Notes: generated by a model not told the origin, from the sequence alone. DNA of 64,000 nucleotides from Chitinivibrio alkaliphilus ACht1 (GCF_000474745.1 NZ_ASJR01000014.1:1-64000); one strand, 5' to 3'. Positions 9,182 to 17,455 are shown, counted from the first letter of the stretch. Numbers and translations: made by a program.

Positions 9182-9886
9182 GTGGACACCCAAATTCTGA
9201 TAGATCTTGAAAACCTTGATAGAGAGATCGCACGGTTACAGAAATCCAAAAAGACGATTCCCCGTGAGCTTACTGAAATGGAATCTGAGCTCAGCGCTCA
9301 GAAAAGCGCCTTAGAGGAAGCTGTGGCTCATAGGAAGAATCGTGAGCTTGAGTGCGACCATGTAATTCATAGTATTGATGCAAATATGGAAGCCCTTGCA
9401 AAGAGTAACGAAAAATTATCTCAGGTAACACGTGAGCGTGAGTATGATGCGGTGCTCAAGGAGTTGCGTGATCGTAAAAAAATGATCGAAAAAGATCGAA
9501 AGCGCCATTCTCGTATATTAAAGGAGTGTGATGCTGCTGTGACAGCCCTTGAGGAAGCACAGGCTACCTTCGATTCACTTTCTGCAGAACTTCAGCCTAA
9601 GATTGATGCACACCGTGAACAGCTCAGTTCTATTGACACGGATATCCGTGCCGTGGAAGAGAAGCGTCCAGCCCTTATTGCACAAATACCTGAAGTATTT
9701 CGTGTGGTATATGATCGTATTCAGGCAGGGCGAACGAATGGGCGTTCCCTTTCTCATATTACCGTAGATAGTACTTATTGTACCTATTGTTATCAAGTTA
9801 TTACGCCAAAAGTTGCCCATGATGCGCAAAAATCAGATAGACCTGTGCTGTGTGAAAATTGTGGTTCAATTTTTGTTGTAAAATAA
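9182..9886 (+). CDS. coiled-coil protein with C4 zinc ribbon (DUF164/CT398 type)
   Basis: The ~234-residue protein is a long helical hairpin followed by a zinc ribbon. Residues ~5-170 are rich in heptad-like Leu/Glu/Lys/Arg (LENLDREIARLQKSKK onward). The C-terminus holds YCTYCYQVI and LCENCGSIF, four cysteines typical of the family. Homologues are widespread and have been linked to RNA or protein-complex scaffolding, but no firm activity is known. The GTG at 9182 is chosen because GGAGG lies four bases upstream; an in-frame ATG at 9152 would add a hydrophobic stretch with no binding site. It sits alone between two tRNA genes. Confidence 0.85.
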   Translation: MDTQILIDLENLDREIARLQKSKKTIPRELTEMESELSAQKSALEEAVAHRKNRELECDHVIHSIDANMEALAKSNEKLSQVTREREYDAVLKELRDRKKMIEKDRKRHSRILKECDAAVTALEEAQATFDSLSAELQPKIDAHREQLSSIDTDIRAVEEKRPALIAQIPEVFRVVYDRIQAGRTNGRSLSHITVDSTYCTYCYQVITPKVAHDAQKSDRPVLCENCGSIFVVK

Positions 9887-9887
9887 T

Positions 9888-9916
9888 TTGCATTTTTGTG
9901 TGGCCCTATGTATATT
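9888..9916 (+). promoter_or_regulatory. promoter of tRNA-Arg(ACG)
   Basis: TTGCAT at 9888-9893, a 17-base spacer and TATATT at 9911-9916 precede the tRNA by 28 bases. It shares TATATTATG with the promoter of the CAT-anticodon tRNA. The -35 starts two bases after the upstream stop codon. Confidence 0.65.
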
Positions 9917-9944
9917 ATGACCGTTGTTTGAAAGAGATAAGTAT

Positions 9945-10021
9945 GCACCCGTAGCTCAACTGGATAGAGTACCTGACTACGAATCAGGCGGTTTGGGGTT
10001 CGAATCCCTGCGGGTGTACCA
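9945..10021 (+). tRNA. tRNA-Arg (anticodon ACG)
   Basis: The cloverleaf has acceptor GCACCCG with CGGGTGT, anticodon stem CCTGA/TCAGG with loop CTACGAA giving ACG, T arm GGGGTTCGAATCCC, discriminator A and encoded CCA. The A34 anticodon would need deamination to inosine (TadA) to read CGN codons. The 1-72 pair is G-U rather than G-C, which is unusual for an elongator. Confidence 0.95.
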
Positions 10022-10028
10022 TTTATAT

Positions 10029-10053
10029 AAGCCCTGGTTTTCCGGGGCTTTTT
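10029..10053 (+). terminator. intrinsic terminator after tRNA-Arg(ACG)
   Basis: AAGCCCTGG, a TTTT loop and CCGGGGCTT followed by TTT form a 9-bp stem with one G-U pair. It starts eight bases after the tRNA and ends eight bases before the next ATG, so the following gene lacks a normal leader. Confidence 0.8.
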
Positions 10054-10060
10054 GTATATC

Positions 10061-11863
10061 ATGAAAAATACTACATCATTTTTACCTACTACTGCTTCCG
10101 AACACCCTCAAGGTGCGGGTACTCCCTTTGATTTTGTTATTATTAGTGGAGATGCCTATGTTGATCACCCTTCGTTCGGCGCAGCTCTTATTGGGCGTGT
10201 GGTCCAGTCGTGTGGATATTCCGTTGGTATTATCCCACAGCCCGATTGGCATGACCCACAGTCGTTTCGTGTGTTGGGAAGACCACGGGTCGCCTTTCTC
10301 ATAAGCGCCGGAAATATGGATTCCATGGTAAGTAATTATACCTCTGCGGGAAAACCGCGTCGTAGGGATAGTTTTTCTCCCGGGGGACGTGGAGGAAGGC
10401 GTCCGGATAGAGCCACCTTGGTCTATACTACCATGGCAAAACAGGCATACAAAGGGGTTGCTACAATTATCGGTGGGGTAGAAGCATCTCTTCGTCGTAT
10501 GGGGCATTATGACTATTGGTCTAATCGGGTGCGTCACTCTATCTTACAGGATGCCAAGGCGGATATGTTGCTCTATGGTATGGCTGAGCCTGCTCTTTTA
10601 GAGCTCCTACGTCGCCTTCGTCATGGAGAAGAGTTACGCAGTATTGAGGATTTACGTGGTTCTGTGATAAACCGAGCTGTGGTTCCTGCCCATGCACGGT
10701 CCTATATCTCTCTTCCATCATTTTCTTCTATTCGACAGGATCGACACGCTTATGGACGTTCTTTTCTCGTTCAAGCTGAAGAGAATGACCCCTTTCGTGG
10801 GCGAGGGCTTATTGAAAAGGACGGTGCGCGGTTTATTATTCAAAACCCTCCTGCCCATCCGCTTACTACGAAAGAGCTTGATGATTTCGCCGAACTTCCG
10901 TACACCCGCCGATGGCATCCCATGTATACGCACGCGGGCGGAGTGCCTGCCTTGAAGGAAGTACAGTTTTCTCTCTTAAAAAGTCGTGGCTGCTTTGGGG
11001 CATGCAGTTTCTGTGCAATTACCTTTCACCAAGGGCGCTATATCCGCTCACGTTCTGAGGAGTCCCTAGTGCGTGAGGCGTGCCATCTTCGTGACGATCC
11101 AGATTTTAAAGGGATTATTCACGATGTGGGTGGTCCAACGGCGAACTTTACGCATCCCTCCTGTGATGGTCAGGAAGAGCGAGGGCTGTGCAAAAAACGA
11201 CATTGCCTGTACCCCACGCCATGTAAAAAATTGCGTGTTGACCACCGCTCATACCTCTCTCTTCTTCGAAGATTACGCGCACTACCAGGCATAAAACGAG
11301 TCTTTATTAGATCGGGTATTCGGTACGATTATCTCTGTGCAGATCCTGACAAAAACTTCTTCTCAGACCTCGTAAAATACCATGTGAGCGGTCGTTTAAA
11401 AGTTGCTCCAGAACATTGTGATCCCGAAGTTCTTGCCTGCATGGGCAAACCATCCATCTCTGTTTTTGAAACCTTTCATCGGCAGTATCGTCAGTATACT
11501 GCTGCGGCGGGAAAAAAACAGTATCTTGTGCCGTATTTTATCTCCTCTCATCCGGGGGCGACCCTGCATCATGCCATTGCCCTTGCCGAATATATGCGGG
11601 ATGCCCATCTTCGGGTTGATCAAGTGCAAGATTTTTTACCAACGCCGGCAACCCTTTCAACAACCATGTATTACACCGGGATAGATCCACGTACGGGAAA
11701 GTCGGTGTATGTTCCTCGGAACGCACGGGAAAAACGACTTCAACGGGCATTGTTACAGTATTATAAAAAAGAAAATGCACCGCTCGTTCGCGAGGCTCTC
11801 AGAAAAGCAGGTCGTCATGATCTCATTGGACGGGGTAAGCGGTGTCTTGTTGGGCGGGGGTAA
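10061..11863 (+). CDS. ygiQ: YgiQ-family radical SAM protein
   Basis: The ~600-residue protein matches UPF0313/YgiQ. It has an N-terminal cobalamin-binding-like region, then a radical SAM core with the iron-sulfur motif at Cys311, Cys315 and Cys318 (RGCFGACSFC), followed by HDVGGPTANF and a Cys-rich segment (CKKRHCLYPTPCKKL). The C-terminal region with FLPTPATLSTTMYYTG is also typical. The substrate is unknown in all bacteria. The ATG at 10061 directly follows a terminator hairpin and has no visible Shine-Dalgarno site; a TTG at 10052 overlaps the hairpin, so ATG is preferred. It may be leaderless or depend on read-through from the tRNA. Its stop lies four bases from the convergent phosphoesterase stop. 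Confidence 0.93.
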   Translation: MKNTTSFLPTTASEHPQGAGTPFDFVIISGDAYVDHPSFGAALIGRVVQSCGYSVGIIPQPDWHDPQSFRVLGRPRVAFLISAGNMDSMVSNYTSAGKPRRRDSFSPGGRGGRRPDRATLVYTTMAKQAYKGVATIIGGVEASLRRMGHYDYWSNRVRHSILQDAKADMLLYGMAEPALLELLRRLRHGEELRSIEDLRGSVINRAVVPAHARSYISLPSFSSIRQDRHAYGRSFLVQAEENDPFRGRGLIEKDGARFIIQNPPAHPLTTKELDDFAELPYTRRWHPMYTHAGGVPALKEVQFSLLKSRGCFGACSFCAITFHQGRYIRSRSEESLVREACHLRDDPDFKGIIHDVGGPTANFTHPSCDGQEERGLCKKRHCLYPTPCKKLRVDHRSYLSLLRRLRALPGIKRVFIRSGIRYDYLCADPDKNFFSDLVKYHVSGRLKVAPEHCDPEVLACMGKPSISVFETFHRQYRQYTAAAGKKQYLVPYFISSHPGATLHHAIALAEYMRDAHLRVDQVQDFLPTPATLSTTMYYTGIDPRTGKSVYVPRNAREKRLQRALLQYYKKENAPLVREALRKAGRHDLIGRGKRCLVGRG

Positions 11864-11867
11864 GGGC

Positions 11868-12605
11868 TTATCGTCCCTGTTCGATTCGCTGTATTAAGAA
11901 TTCTGGCATCTCAGCGTCATGCATTTTTTTCTTATAGGCATCAAGATCGTAGGAGAGACGTACATATTCGAGTGATCCAATATCTGTATCAAGGATCACA
12001 TAACATGCTCTACTGTCTCCATCGCGGGGCTGTCCCACGCTTCCGACATTGACAATGTAGCGAAAATCTTCTTTTTGGTTATAAAAAAATTCTTGATCCT
12101 TGTAAATGCGGATATTGTGAGAGTCTCCATTGAGTTCAATAATTCCAGGGACATGGGTGTGGCCGTTAAAACAGAATTTTGTTTTAAAAAAATTGAAATT
12201 AAAAAGGGCGTCTTCCACGGAGGAAATATAAAACCACTGGTAGGGGTCGTAGGGGGTTGCATGGACTGCGGTGTAGTTTGCTTTTGTATATGTAAGGGGC
12301 AGGCTGTTTAGAAATTCAAGGGAGTCTTGACTGATAACAGTACTGGTCCAGACGATTGCATGGAGTGCATTGGCGTTGAAGTTGAGGTTTGCCGTGGGCG
12401 CAAAGACTGCAGAGTCGTGGTTGCCCATAAGAGTGACTTCGCATTGGGATCGTATGGCAGCAACACATTCATTGGGGCGTGGGCCATAGCCTATGACATC
12501 ACCTAAACAGATGATTGAAGAGATGTTTCTCTGTGTAATGTCATCAAACACACACTGTAGGGCATCAATGTTTGCGTGGATGTCTGATATAAAAGCAGTT
12601 TTCAT
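11868..12605 (-). CDS. calcineurin-like metallophosphoesterase (YfcE-like)
   Basis: This 245-residue cytoplasmic enzyme has all metal-binding motifs of the calcineurin-like fold: SDIHAN (residues 7-12), GDVIGYGP (~35-42), GNHD (~61-64), VHATP (~114) and GHTH (~148-151). The second motif and overall length resemble YfcE-like phosphodiesterases rather than ApaH. The natural substrate cannot be told from sequence. It follows the FHA-domain gene by only six bases on the same strand, so the two are co-transcribed. Pairing with a phosphothreonine-binding FHA protein is suggestive but does not prove a signalling role. Confidence 0.9.
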   Translation of the reverse strand: MKTAFISDIHANIDALQCVFDDITQRNISSIICLGDVIGYGPRPNECVAAIRSQCEVTLMGNHDSAVFAPTANLNFNANALHAIVWTSTVISQDSLEFLNSLPLTYTKANYTAVHATPYDPYQWFYISSVEDALFNFNFFKTKFCFNGHTHVPGIIELNGDSHNIRIYKDQEFFYNQKEDFRYIVNVGSVGQPRDGDSRACYVILDTDIGSLEYVRLSYDLDAYKKKMHDAEMPEFLIQRIEQGR

Positions 12606-12611
12606 TCACGG

Positions 12612-13400
12612 TTATCCGGTTTTGAGCATAAAGCTGAACTTACTGTTTCCTATTTTTATTTTATCGCCGTGATGAAGAATTGCTTCTGATACTTTTTTGT
12701 CATTTATTTTGAATTTTCCTGTAAACTTGTTTGAGGCACGAAGGATATGTTCTCCCTCTGATGATACACGAAGGGTGGCAATCTTTCCTGCCGATAAAAC
12801 CCCACCCTCTACGTAGATATCATCGTCATCCGTATTGCCAAGAGTCATGGGGGTTTTGTTTATTTTGTAAACGATCTGTCGTTCTACCTCAATAAGTATT
12901 CCCCGATTTTCTGTGGTGTACTGAGAGATATCCTTACTATTCTTTTCTTGCTTGGAATTCTTGTCCGAAGATGAAAAAATAAGTGATTCCTCCTCTTCAG
13001 CAGGGGGAGGCTCTTCTGATATGGTTACCACAGGGGCTTCCTCATCATGTGCAGGGGTGCCATCAAGGTGGGCAGGCTCCGGTGTTTCTGGAGCCGGGGA
13101 GCTACTGTGCGGGGGAATGAGTTCAATGGTGAAATCTCCCACGGTGAGAGCGAATACGTTCTCTACACGAAGCGTCTCAATTTTTTTTCCGTTCATGTAC
13201 GTACCGTTTAAGGAGCCGAGGTCATGAACCAAGGGTGCTGAGCCATCTTCTGGAAATTCAAACTTAAGGTGTGTTCGTGATACAGCGAGGTCTTGTATGA
13301 TAATATCGTTTGTTTTGAGTCGTCCAAGGGTTGCACCATCTTTTGCTGTCTGGTATGTTTTTATGGGGGTTGCTTTGTGTTTAATAATAATATTTAGCAT
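12612..13400 (-). CDS. protein with two FHA domains
   Basis: The 262-residue protein starts directly with an FHA domain (~residues 20-95; GRLKTNDIIIQD, SRTHLKF and SLNGTYMNGKKI hold the conserved Gly-Arg, Ser-x-x-His and Asn-Gly positions). A Pro/Glu/Ser-rich linker follows (~97-160). A second, diverged FHA-like domain occupies ~175-262 (LGNTDDDDIYVEGG, GKFKINDKKV, HHGDKIKIGNSKF); it lacks the clear Ser-x-x-His, so phosphothreonine binding there is doubtful. No signal peptide or membrane segment. FHA proteins usually recruit Ser/Thr-phosphorylated partners, but no kinase gene is adjacent. Upstream binding site is weak. It is divergent from the gene at 13489. Confidence 0.85.
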   Translation of the reverse strand: MLNIIIKHKATPIKTYQTAKDGATLGRLKTNDIIIQDLAVSRTHLKFEFPEDGSAPLVHDLGSLNGTYMNGKKIETLRVENVFALTVGDFTIELIPPHSSSPAPETPEPAHLDGTPAHDEEAPVVTISEEPPPAEEEESLIFSSSDKNSKQEKNSKDISQYTTENRGILIEVERQIVYKINKTPMTLGNTDDDDIYVEGGVLSAGKIATLRVSSEGEHILRASNKFTGKFKINDKKVSEAILHHGDKIKIGNSKFSFMLKTG

Positions 13401-13488
13401 AATATGTGCACCGGTTTCATATTTTTAGTTACGGAGTAGTATATTTAAGAATATAATTAAATTAAAAATCTAAAAGTAAAAACTTGCC

Positions 13489-13812
13489 ATGATGAATAAA
13501 AAATGTTTTCTCCTTATGTGTGTCTGTGCGGTAGCAGCTCTTTCCTTTGAAGTACACATGGATATTCCTCCCCGTGAAGTTCTGCTGCGACGGATGGATT
13601 CTCTTGAAATATCAATTCAACGGAAGCGTCGCCAAGGCGAGTCTGTGTATGATACACAGCGGGAGATGGAGCGGGTTCGTTGGGCCTTGGATCAATATAT
13701 TTCTCAAAGTTTACGTGCGGAAGAGGAGACTGCTGATACGGAGTCCTCTGGCAACAGCGCAGGAAGGCGCATTTTACTTTTTTTGCGCAGACAAGTGCTT
13801 TGGATATTCTAA
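13489..13812 (+). CDS. small exported helical protein, unknown
   Basis: The 107-residue product has a signal peptide (KKCFLLMCVCAVAALSFEV) and then a charged helical stretch (~residues 25-80, RRMDSLEISIQRKRRQGES) likely to form a coiled coil. No family recognised. It opens a run of six closely spaced plus-strand genes, ending with a FliK-like/FlhB-like pair, so an envelope or flagellar role is possible. Its end overlaps the start of the next gene by 13 bases, implying coupled translation. Two ATG codons in tandem mark the start. Confidence 0.6.
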   Translation: MMNKKCFLLMCVCAVAALSFEVHMDIPPREVLLRRMDSLEISIQRKRRQGESVYDTQREMERVRWALDQYISQSLRAEEETADTESSGNSAGRRILLFLRRQVLWIF

Positions 13813-14474
13813 TCCTTATTACCGGTGGAGTTGCAGCCCTATCAATACTCTCTGTTCTTTTAGTATATGGCGGTAATCGCTTAGCCCGAAAAAAGCAGGG
13901 TGGAAAGCGGTCTGCGTCGTATAAGGCTCCTGCGAAAAAAACTCTTTCGAGATCTACCGCACCTTCTCCGCTGGAGAAAAAAAACATGGGGGAGGGAGTG
14001 GCCCCCGCTGCTTCTTCCTCACCGCCTCCGGTAGAGTCTTTTAGTGATATCTGCGCACGTATGGAGCAGGTGTTACGGAAAAACCAAGAGGATTCCTCCG
14101 AAAGCCAGCGGAGAGAGACTCCTCTTCCCAGGGCTTCCTCCACCTCTGAAGGCGTATCCCTGTCTTCGACAGAGCAAGAGAGCTGTGATACAAGGAGTGA
14201 ACAGAAAGAAAAAGAGGATACCTTCGTAGAGGGGCCTTCCATTAATGCTGATTTATCCGTTGTTCGGGAGGAAGAGCAGAAAGAAAAGGAGCATGAAGAT
14301 TCCCCTTATGTCGCAGATACGACGTTCTGGAAAGAGAAGCGTTCTCCCATGTCGCCCCTTTATGCGCGCATACTGAAGAAGCATGAAGCTGGAAGCAGCG
14401 AGCGTGAGATTGCTCGGGAGCTCTCTTTGAGTATCGACCAGGTTCGCTTAATTCTTTCTTTGGCGAAAAAGTAA
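13800..14474 (+). CDS. membrane-anchored protein with C-terminal helix-turn-helix (SwrB/DUF6115-like)
   Basis: The start appears to be a TTG at 13800, because the first membrane segment (LILITGGVAALSILSVLLVY) follows at once and no ATG is available. After the anchor comes a long low-complexity charged region (~residues 30-180) and then a compact helix-turn-helix (SEREIARELSLSIDQVRL, ~199-216). Membrane anchor plus such a tail resembles SwrB/DUF6115 proteins found beside flagellar genes in Firmicutes. That likeness is by layout, not by strong identity. It sits directly before the FliK-like/FlhB-like genes, which supports a flagellar link. Confidence 0.6.
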   Translation: MDILILITGGVAALSILSVLLVYGGNRLARKKQGGKRSASYKAPAKKTLSRSTAPSPLEKKNMGEGVAPAASSSPPPVESFSDICARMEQVLRKNQEDSSESQRRETPLPRASSTSEGVSLSSTEQESCDTRSEQKEKEDTFVEGPSINADLSVVREEEQKEKEHEDSPYVADTTFWKEKRSPMSPLYARILKKHEAGSSEREIARELSLSIDQVRLILSLAKK

Positions 14475-14477
14475 CCC

Positions 14478-16181
14478 ATGGCTATACCGGATGTATCAGG
14501 GGTATTGCAGGGTGCTCCTCGGTATCACGGGGGGGTTACCTTGGCGGCGCGGGGAAATCGTGATGGTTATTTCTATGTGTCACTTCCCGCAGGGGGTGCA
14601 GCGCGTATTCCCGTTGCTCGGGGTAGCCTTACCGCAACGGGGGTGTTTATTGCGGAGGATAATCTTCCCTTTTTAGAGCGGGTGCCCGGGGAGTCAAACT
14701 CTGACTTGTCAGTATTGCAGTTACTTGGCCGTCATTTTGAGTCAGATACAGAACGCGTTGTTGCCATGAAAACCGTGATACACGATCTTTCTGTGATGTT
14801 AGAAGAGTCTGGAGAAGTACTTCCCCGTGAACTTCTTTCTGAGGCGGAGCAATTACGATCTGCTCTTTCGTACTCCCAGTCATCCTCTGAACTTACTCGA
14901 CAGTTTGAGTTGTTTTTTCCACGCTTGATTTCCTATGCCGTGAGTATCGGTGGATTTGAAAAAACGGTTCTGAATGCCTTGTTGAAACAAGTTGGTCCAC
15001 AGCAGGTATACGAAGGGGGACTGGAAAGTGATGTTTCCTTGGTAACGGCTATCGTTACCACTATCACAGCGCGGTTTCCCTCCTTGCGGGGGCATATTAC
15101 CCGTAAACATATTGCTACATCGGGAGGGGCCTTTCTCTCACTTTCTAATCAATTTCCTCAGTTGCAGAGTCGGGGAGAGATGGCCGCACATATACAGGCG
15201 TATTTGGTGCAGTCTACGCCTGTACTACTTTCCTGTATACATCCGCACCACGTGGCTGACACGTTGATTCAACATGAAATACCCTTTTCTCCGTGTTTTT
15301 TTACACTTCTTGAAAAAGCCCTTGTTCCCTACGCTGGGGAGGAAAAACCACACTGTTGCGCTGAGGCCCTCTGTACTCTTTTTGAGTATTCCCGAAGTGA
15401 TCTCGATGAGGCACGACTGGAACAGGTTCTACAGCGGGCGGTCTCATCCCTGTTTACCCATCGTAGCTTAGAAGAGGCCTTTCACGATTTACACAATTGT
15501 CCCCCCCTCACATCGACTGCTCGTGAGAGTATTGTTCTTTCACAGGGCTTGGAGTTTTTTCAACAATGTATCGATTCGTTTCTCCATGGTGCTCACGGGG
15601 TGTTTCCGCAGCAACTTCTCCATACCTTGGGGTATTATGATAGTGGGTTGTTGAAAAATGAGCCCAGTGAGGCCCCTCCGAGCATTGGAGTGTTTCTTCG
15701 AGCTCTGCAGCCTCCCATGGTGAGTGATACCTACGAGGAGTTTCATCGTGAGCGTGTCTTGTTTCAAGAGTGGCTCAGTGGTTTCTATCTCTTTACTCGT
15801 CGATATGAGCCGTGCACAGGAGAGTGCGCCTGGCGGTTTCTTTTGCCACCCTTGAAAAACAACGGATTTGGTATTACCCTGTTGCGTCGGCGTGAAAAGG
15901 GGGGAAGCGGGACATCCCGTGAGGGTGTGCTCTCCTTTGAAACAGAACATGTGCGTATGGGGCGTGTTGCTGGAGAGGTTTTTTATACCACGCGCTGTGT
16001 TACAGCGGTTGTCCTACGTACTGCTGAACTTGCAACATATCGACTCTTGAGACAGCGTATCGCATTGTTATCCCGAAAACTGGAACTCCTCTGCGGAGCA
16101 GTGGTGCCTGTGCACGTAAAAAACTGGGAAGAGTCGCACGAGGATGTATCCGGACATACGGAGTATTCGGTGCGGGTATGA
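14478..16181 (+). CDS. FliK-like (YlqG-type) hook-length-control-domain protein
   Basis: This 567-residue protein has no signal peptide. Its C-terminal ~120 residues (WRFLLPPLKNNGFGITLLRR then VLSFETEHVRMGRVAGEVFY and LRQRIALLSRKLELLCGAVV) follow the pattern of the FliK/Flg_hook C-terminal domain: two beta-rich segments, then a pair of helices ending in a hydrophobic strand. The middle is helical and unrecognised. The next gene is an FlhB-like small protein; the same pairing is known from Bacillus ylqG-ylqH, which strengthens the call. FliK-type domains switch the substrate of the flagellar export gate through FlhB. Overlaps the next gene by 4 bases. Confidence 0.6.
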   Translation: MAIPDVSGVLQGAPRYHGGVTLAARGNRDGYFYVSLPAGGAARIPVARGSLTATGVFIAEDNLPFLERVPGESNSDLSVLQLLGRHFESDTERVVAMKTVIHDLSVMLEESGEVLPRELLSEAEQLRSALSYSQSSSELTRQFELFFPRLISYAVSIGGFEKTVLNALLKQVGPQQVYEGGLESDVSLVTAIVTTITARFPSLRGHITRKHIATSGGAFLSLSNQFPQLQSRGEMAAHIQAYLVQSTPVLLSCIHPHHVADTLIQHEIPFSPCFFTLLEKALVPYAGEEKPHCCAEALCTLFEYSRSDLDEARLEQVLQRAVSSLFTHRSLEEAFHDLHNCPPLTSTARESIVLSQGLEFFQQCIDSFLHGAHGVFPQQLLHTLGYYDSGLLKNEPSEAPPSIGVFLRALQPPMVSDTYEEFHRERVLFQEWLSGFYLFTRRYEPCTGECAWRFLLPPLKNNGFGITLLRRREKGGSGTSREGVLSFETEHVRMGRVAGEVFYTTRCVTAVVLRTAELATYRLLRQRIALLSRKLELLCGAVVPVHVKNWEESHEDVSGHTEYSVRV

Positions 16182-16444
16182 GAGAGCAGAGAAAAAAGGC
16201 TGCAGCCATACAGTACACAGATGAGATGGAGGCTCCACGCCTTGTTGCACGTGGTGATGCTGAGGTGGCAGAACGTATTATTGCTCGTGCCCAAGAGGCT
16301 GGAGTTCCTGTGTATAAAGCCCCCCTTGTGGCAGAAGCTCTCGGATCTCTTGCCCTCCAAGAAGAGATTCCTGTTGAATTATATCAGGCTGTTGCTGAAG
16401 TATTGGCATATGTGTATACTGTTAAAAAGGAGAGTGGCGAATGA
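16178..16444 (+). CDS. FlhB-like C-terminal-domain protein (FlhX/YlqH type)
   Basis: The 88-residue protein corresponds to the cytoplasmic C-terminal domain of the flagellar export switch FlhB, without the membrane part. Hallmarks are AAAIQYTDEMEAPRLVARG near the N-terminus, AERIIARAQEAGVPVYKAP in the middle, and IPVELYQAVAEVLAYVY at the end. Stand-alone forms can in some species replace cleaved FlhB-C. The N-P-T-H autocleavage site is absent, as expected because this protein begins downstream of that point. It overlaps the FliK-like gene by 4 bases and the next gene by 4 bases, so all three are translationally coupled. Its presence implies a flagellar export system elsewhere in the genome. 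Confidence 0.9.
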   Translation: MREQRKKAAAIQYTDEMEAPRLVARGDAEVAERIIARAQEAGVPVYKAPLVAEALGSLALQEEIPVELYQAVAEVLAYVYTVKKESGE

Positions 16445-17022
16445 AGAGTGCCCTAGCTGTGTTTTGTGTAGCGATGCATTTGTATGCAACCCCGTTGTTA
16501 CTGTTGGTGGGATCTTCCCGTCCCGGCGGAGATATTCATACAGCAGAGATCAATCGCGGTCTTCGCAATATCTTTGATATGAGTAGTGAGGTGACCCTCC
16601 TATCAGAACATTCTTCCTCTCTTTTGAAGCGTCAGTTTTATCACAATGGTAAATTTCGCATGGACGAAGGTCTTTTTTCCTTTACTCGCCAAGAGATTCA
16701 GAATGAAGGGTATATTCTCCTTGCCGTGGTAGAAGAGTTTTCCCTGGAGCCGACACGACGGATTGCCTTTTCGCCTGTGGTACGCCATGAGGGGGTCTAT
16801 TCTATTCGCTATGTGTTGTACGATATTGCCGTGGGAAAACCGGTTTTTGCAACAACCGTGACAAGTTCAGTAAGTGAGGTGTCCCGTATTCTTCTTCCGT
16901 GGAAAGATGCCACATATCGTGCCCGACCATCGGCGCAGCAACGGCAACAGTACCACACAGAGATGGTACGAGAAAACCTGCATCAGGCAGAGCAACTTTT
17001 AGTGCCGCGTTTGGAGTTGTGA
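16441..17022 (+). CDS. exported protein, unknown
   Basis: The 193-residue product begins with a signal peptide (ALAVFCVAMHLYATPLLLLV) and is otherwise soluble. The mature part has alternating strands, for example YILLAVVEEFSLEPTRRI, and GVYSIRYVLYDIAVGKPVF, which resembles lipocalin or beta-sandwich periplasmic proteins such as those that sense or assemble envelope parts, but I cannot place it in a family. Its ATG overlaps the FlhB-like stop by 4 bases. It is the last gene of the run that starts at 13489. After its stop a gap of 115 bases includes a TATATT (17078-17083). Confidence 0.65.
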   Translation: MKSALAVFCVAMHLYATPLLLLVGSSRPGGDIHTAEINRGLRNIFDMSSEVTLLSEHSSSLLKRQFYHNGKFRMDEGLFSFTRQEIQNEGYILLAVVEEFSLEPTRRIAFSPVVRHEGVYSIRYVLYDIAVGKPVFATTVTSSVSEVSRILLPWKDATYRARPSAQQRQQYHTEMVRENLHQAEQLLVPRLEL

Positions 17023-17137
17023 AGAAAACGATTTTTGTGCAGTATTGATTTTTTTGTATCATGAATATATAATAACGTATATTAGCGGGAGCAGTTTTTA
17101 TGCAATTCCGTCTTGCTTCATGCGTTGGAGGTACTGC

Positions 17138-17455
17138 TTGGCAAAACACCGGACATACAAGAATGTCTTTGATGATCCTGCCGAATTCGGCAAGCTGAAT
17201 GAACTTGTTCTTTCAGCCATACAGGATTTTACAGACTATCGGCAGGGGAATCTTACGTATGGTGAGATTATCTATGTACTGGAGTGCATCCTCGACTCCC
17301 TGCGCGAAACATCGGAAAAAGAGGCGTTGAAAACCAAAATTACAAAGCGCTTTGGTGAGGCACCTTCCTTTTCACTATTACTTGCCTCCCATGCCCGTCT
17401 TGTGGAAACCCTCCTCAAAAAAAGATTATTACTACAGAGGATGAGCTGTACGTGA
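17138..17455 (+). CDS. small helical protein upstream of partner-switching genes, unknown
   Basis: A TTG start at 17138 is chosen because GGAGG (17127-17131) lies six bases upstream; a longer frame from 17045 would add a stretch unlike the rest. The resulting 105-residue protein is mostly helical (DPAEFGKLNELVLSAIQDFT, LRETSEKEALKTKITKRF) with no signal peptide. No family recognised. It ends 19 bases before the ATPase gene of the anti-sigma type and probably heads that operon. A regulatory or adaptor role is inferred only from position. Confidence 0.6.
   Translation: MAKHRTYKNVFDDPAEFGKLNELVLSAIQDFTDYRQGNLTYGEIIYVLECILDSLRETSEKEALKTKITKRFGEAPSFSLLLASHARLVETLLKKRLLLQRMSCT

Noticed and set aside
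9067-9249. Minus-strand ORF across the CAT-anticodon tRNA (ending DSNLGQTDYESATLTN)
   Set aside because: This is the familiar spurious peptide from the antisense of a tRNA gene; the tRNA explains the sequence.
13514-14242. Long minus-strand frame opposite the anchored helix-turn-helix gene
   Set aside because: Composition mirrors the low-complexity region of the plus-strand gene; no start site or motif of its own.
17045-17137. Longer N-terminus for the small gene at 17138
   Set aside because: The extra 31 residues are unlike the rest and lack a ribosome site, whereas TTG 17138 has GGAGG at six bases.
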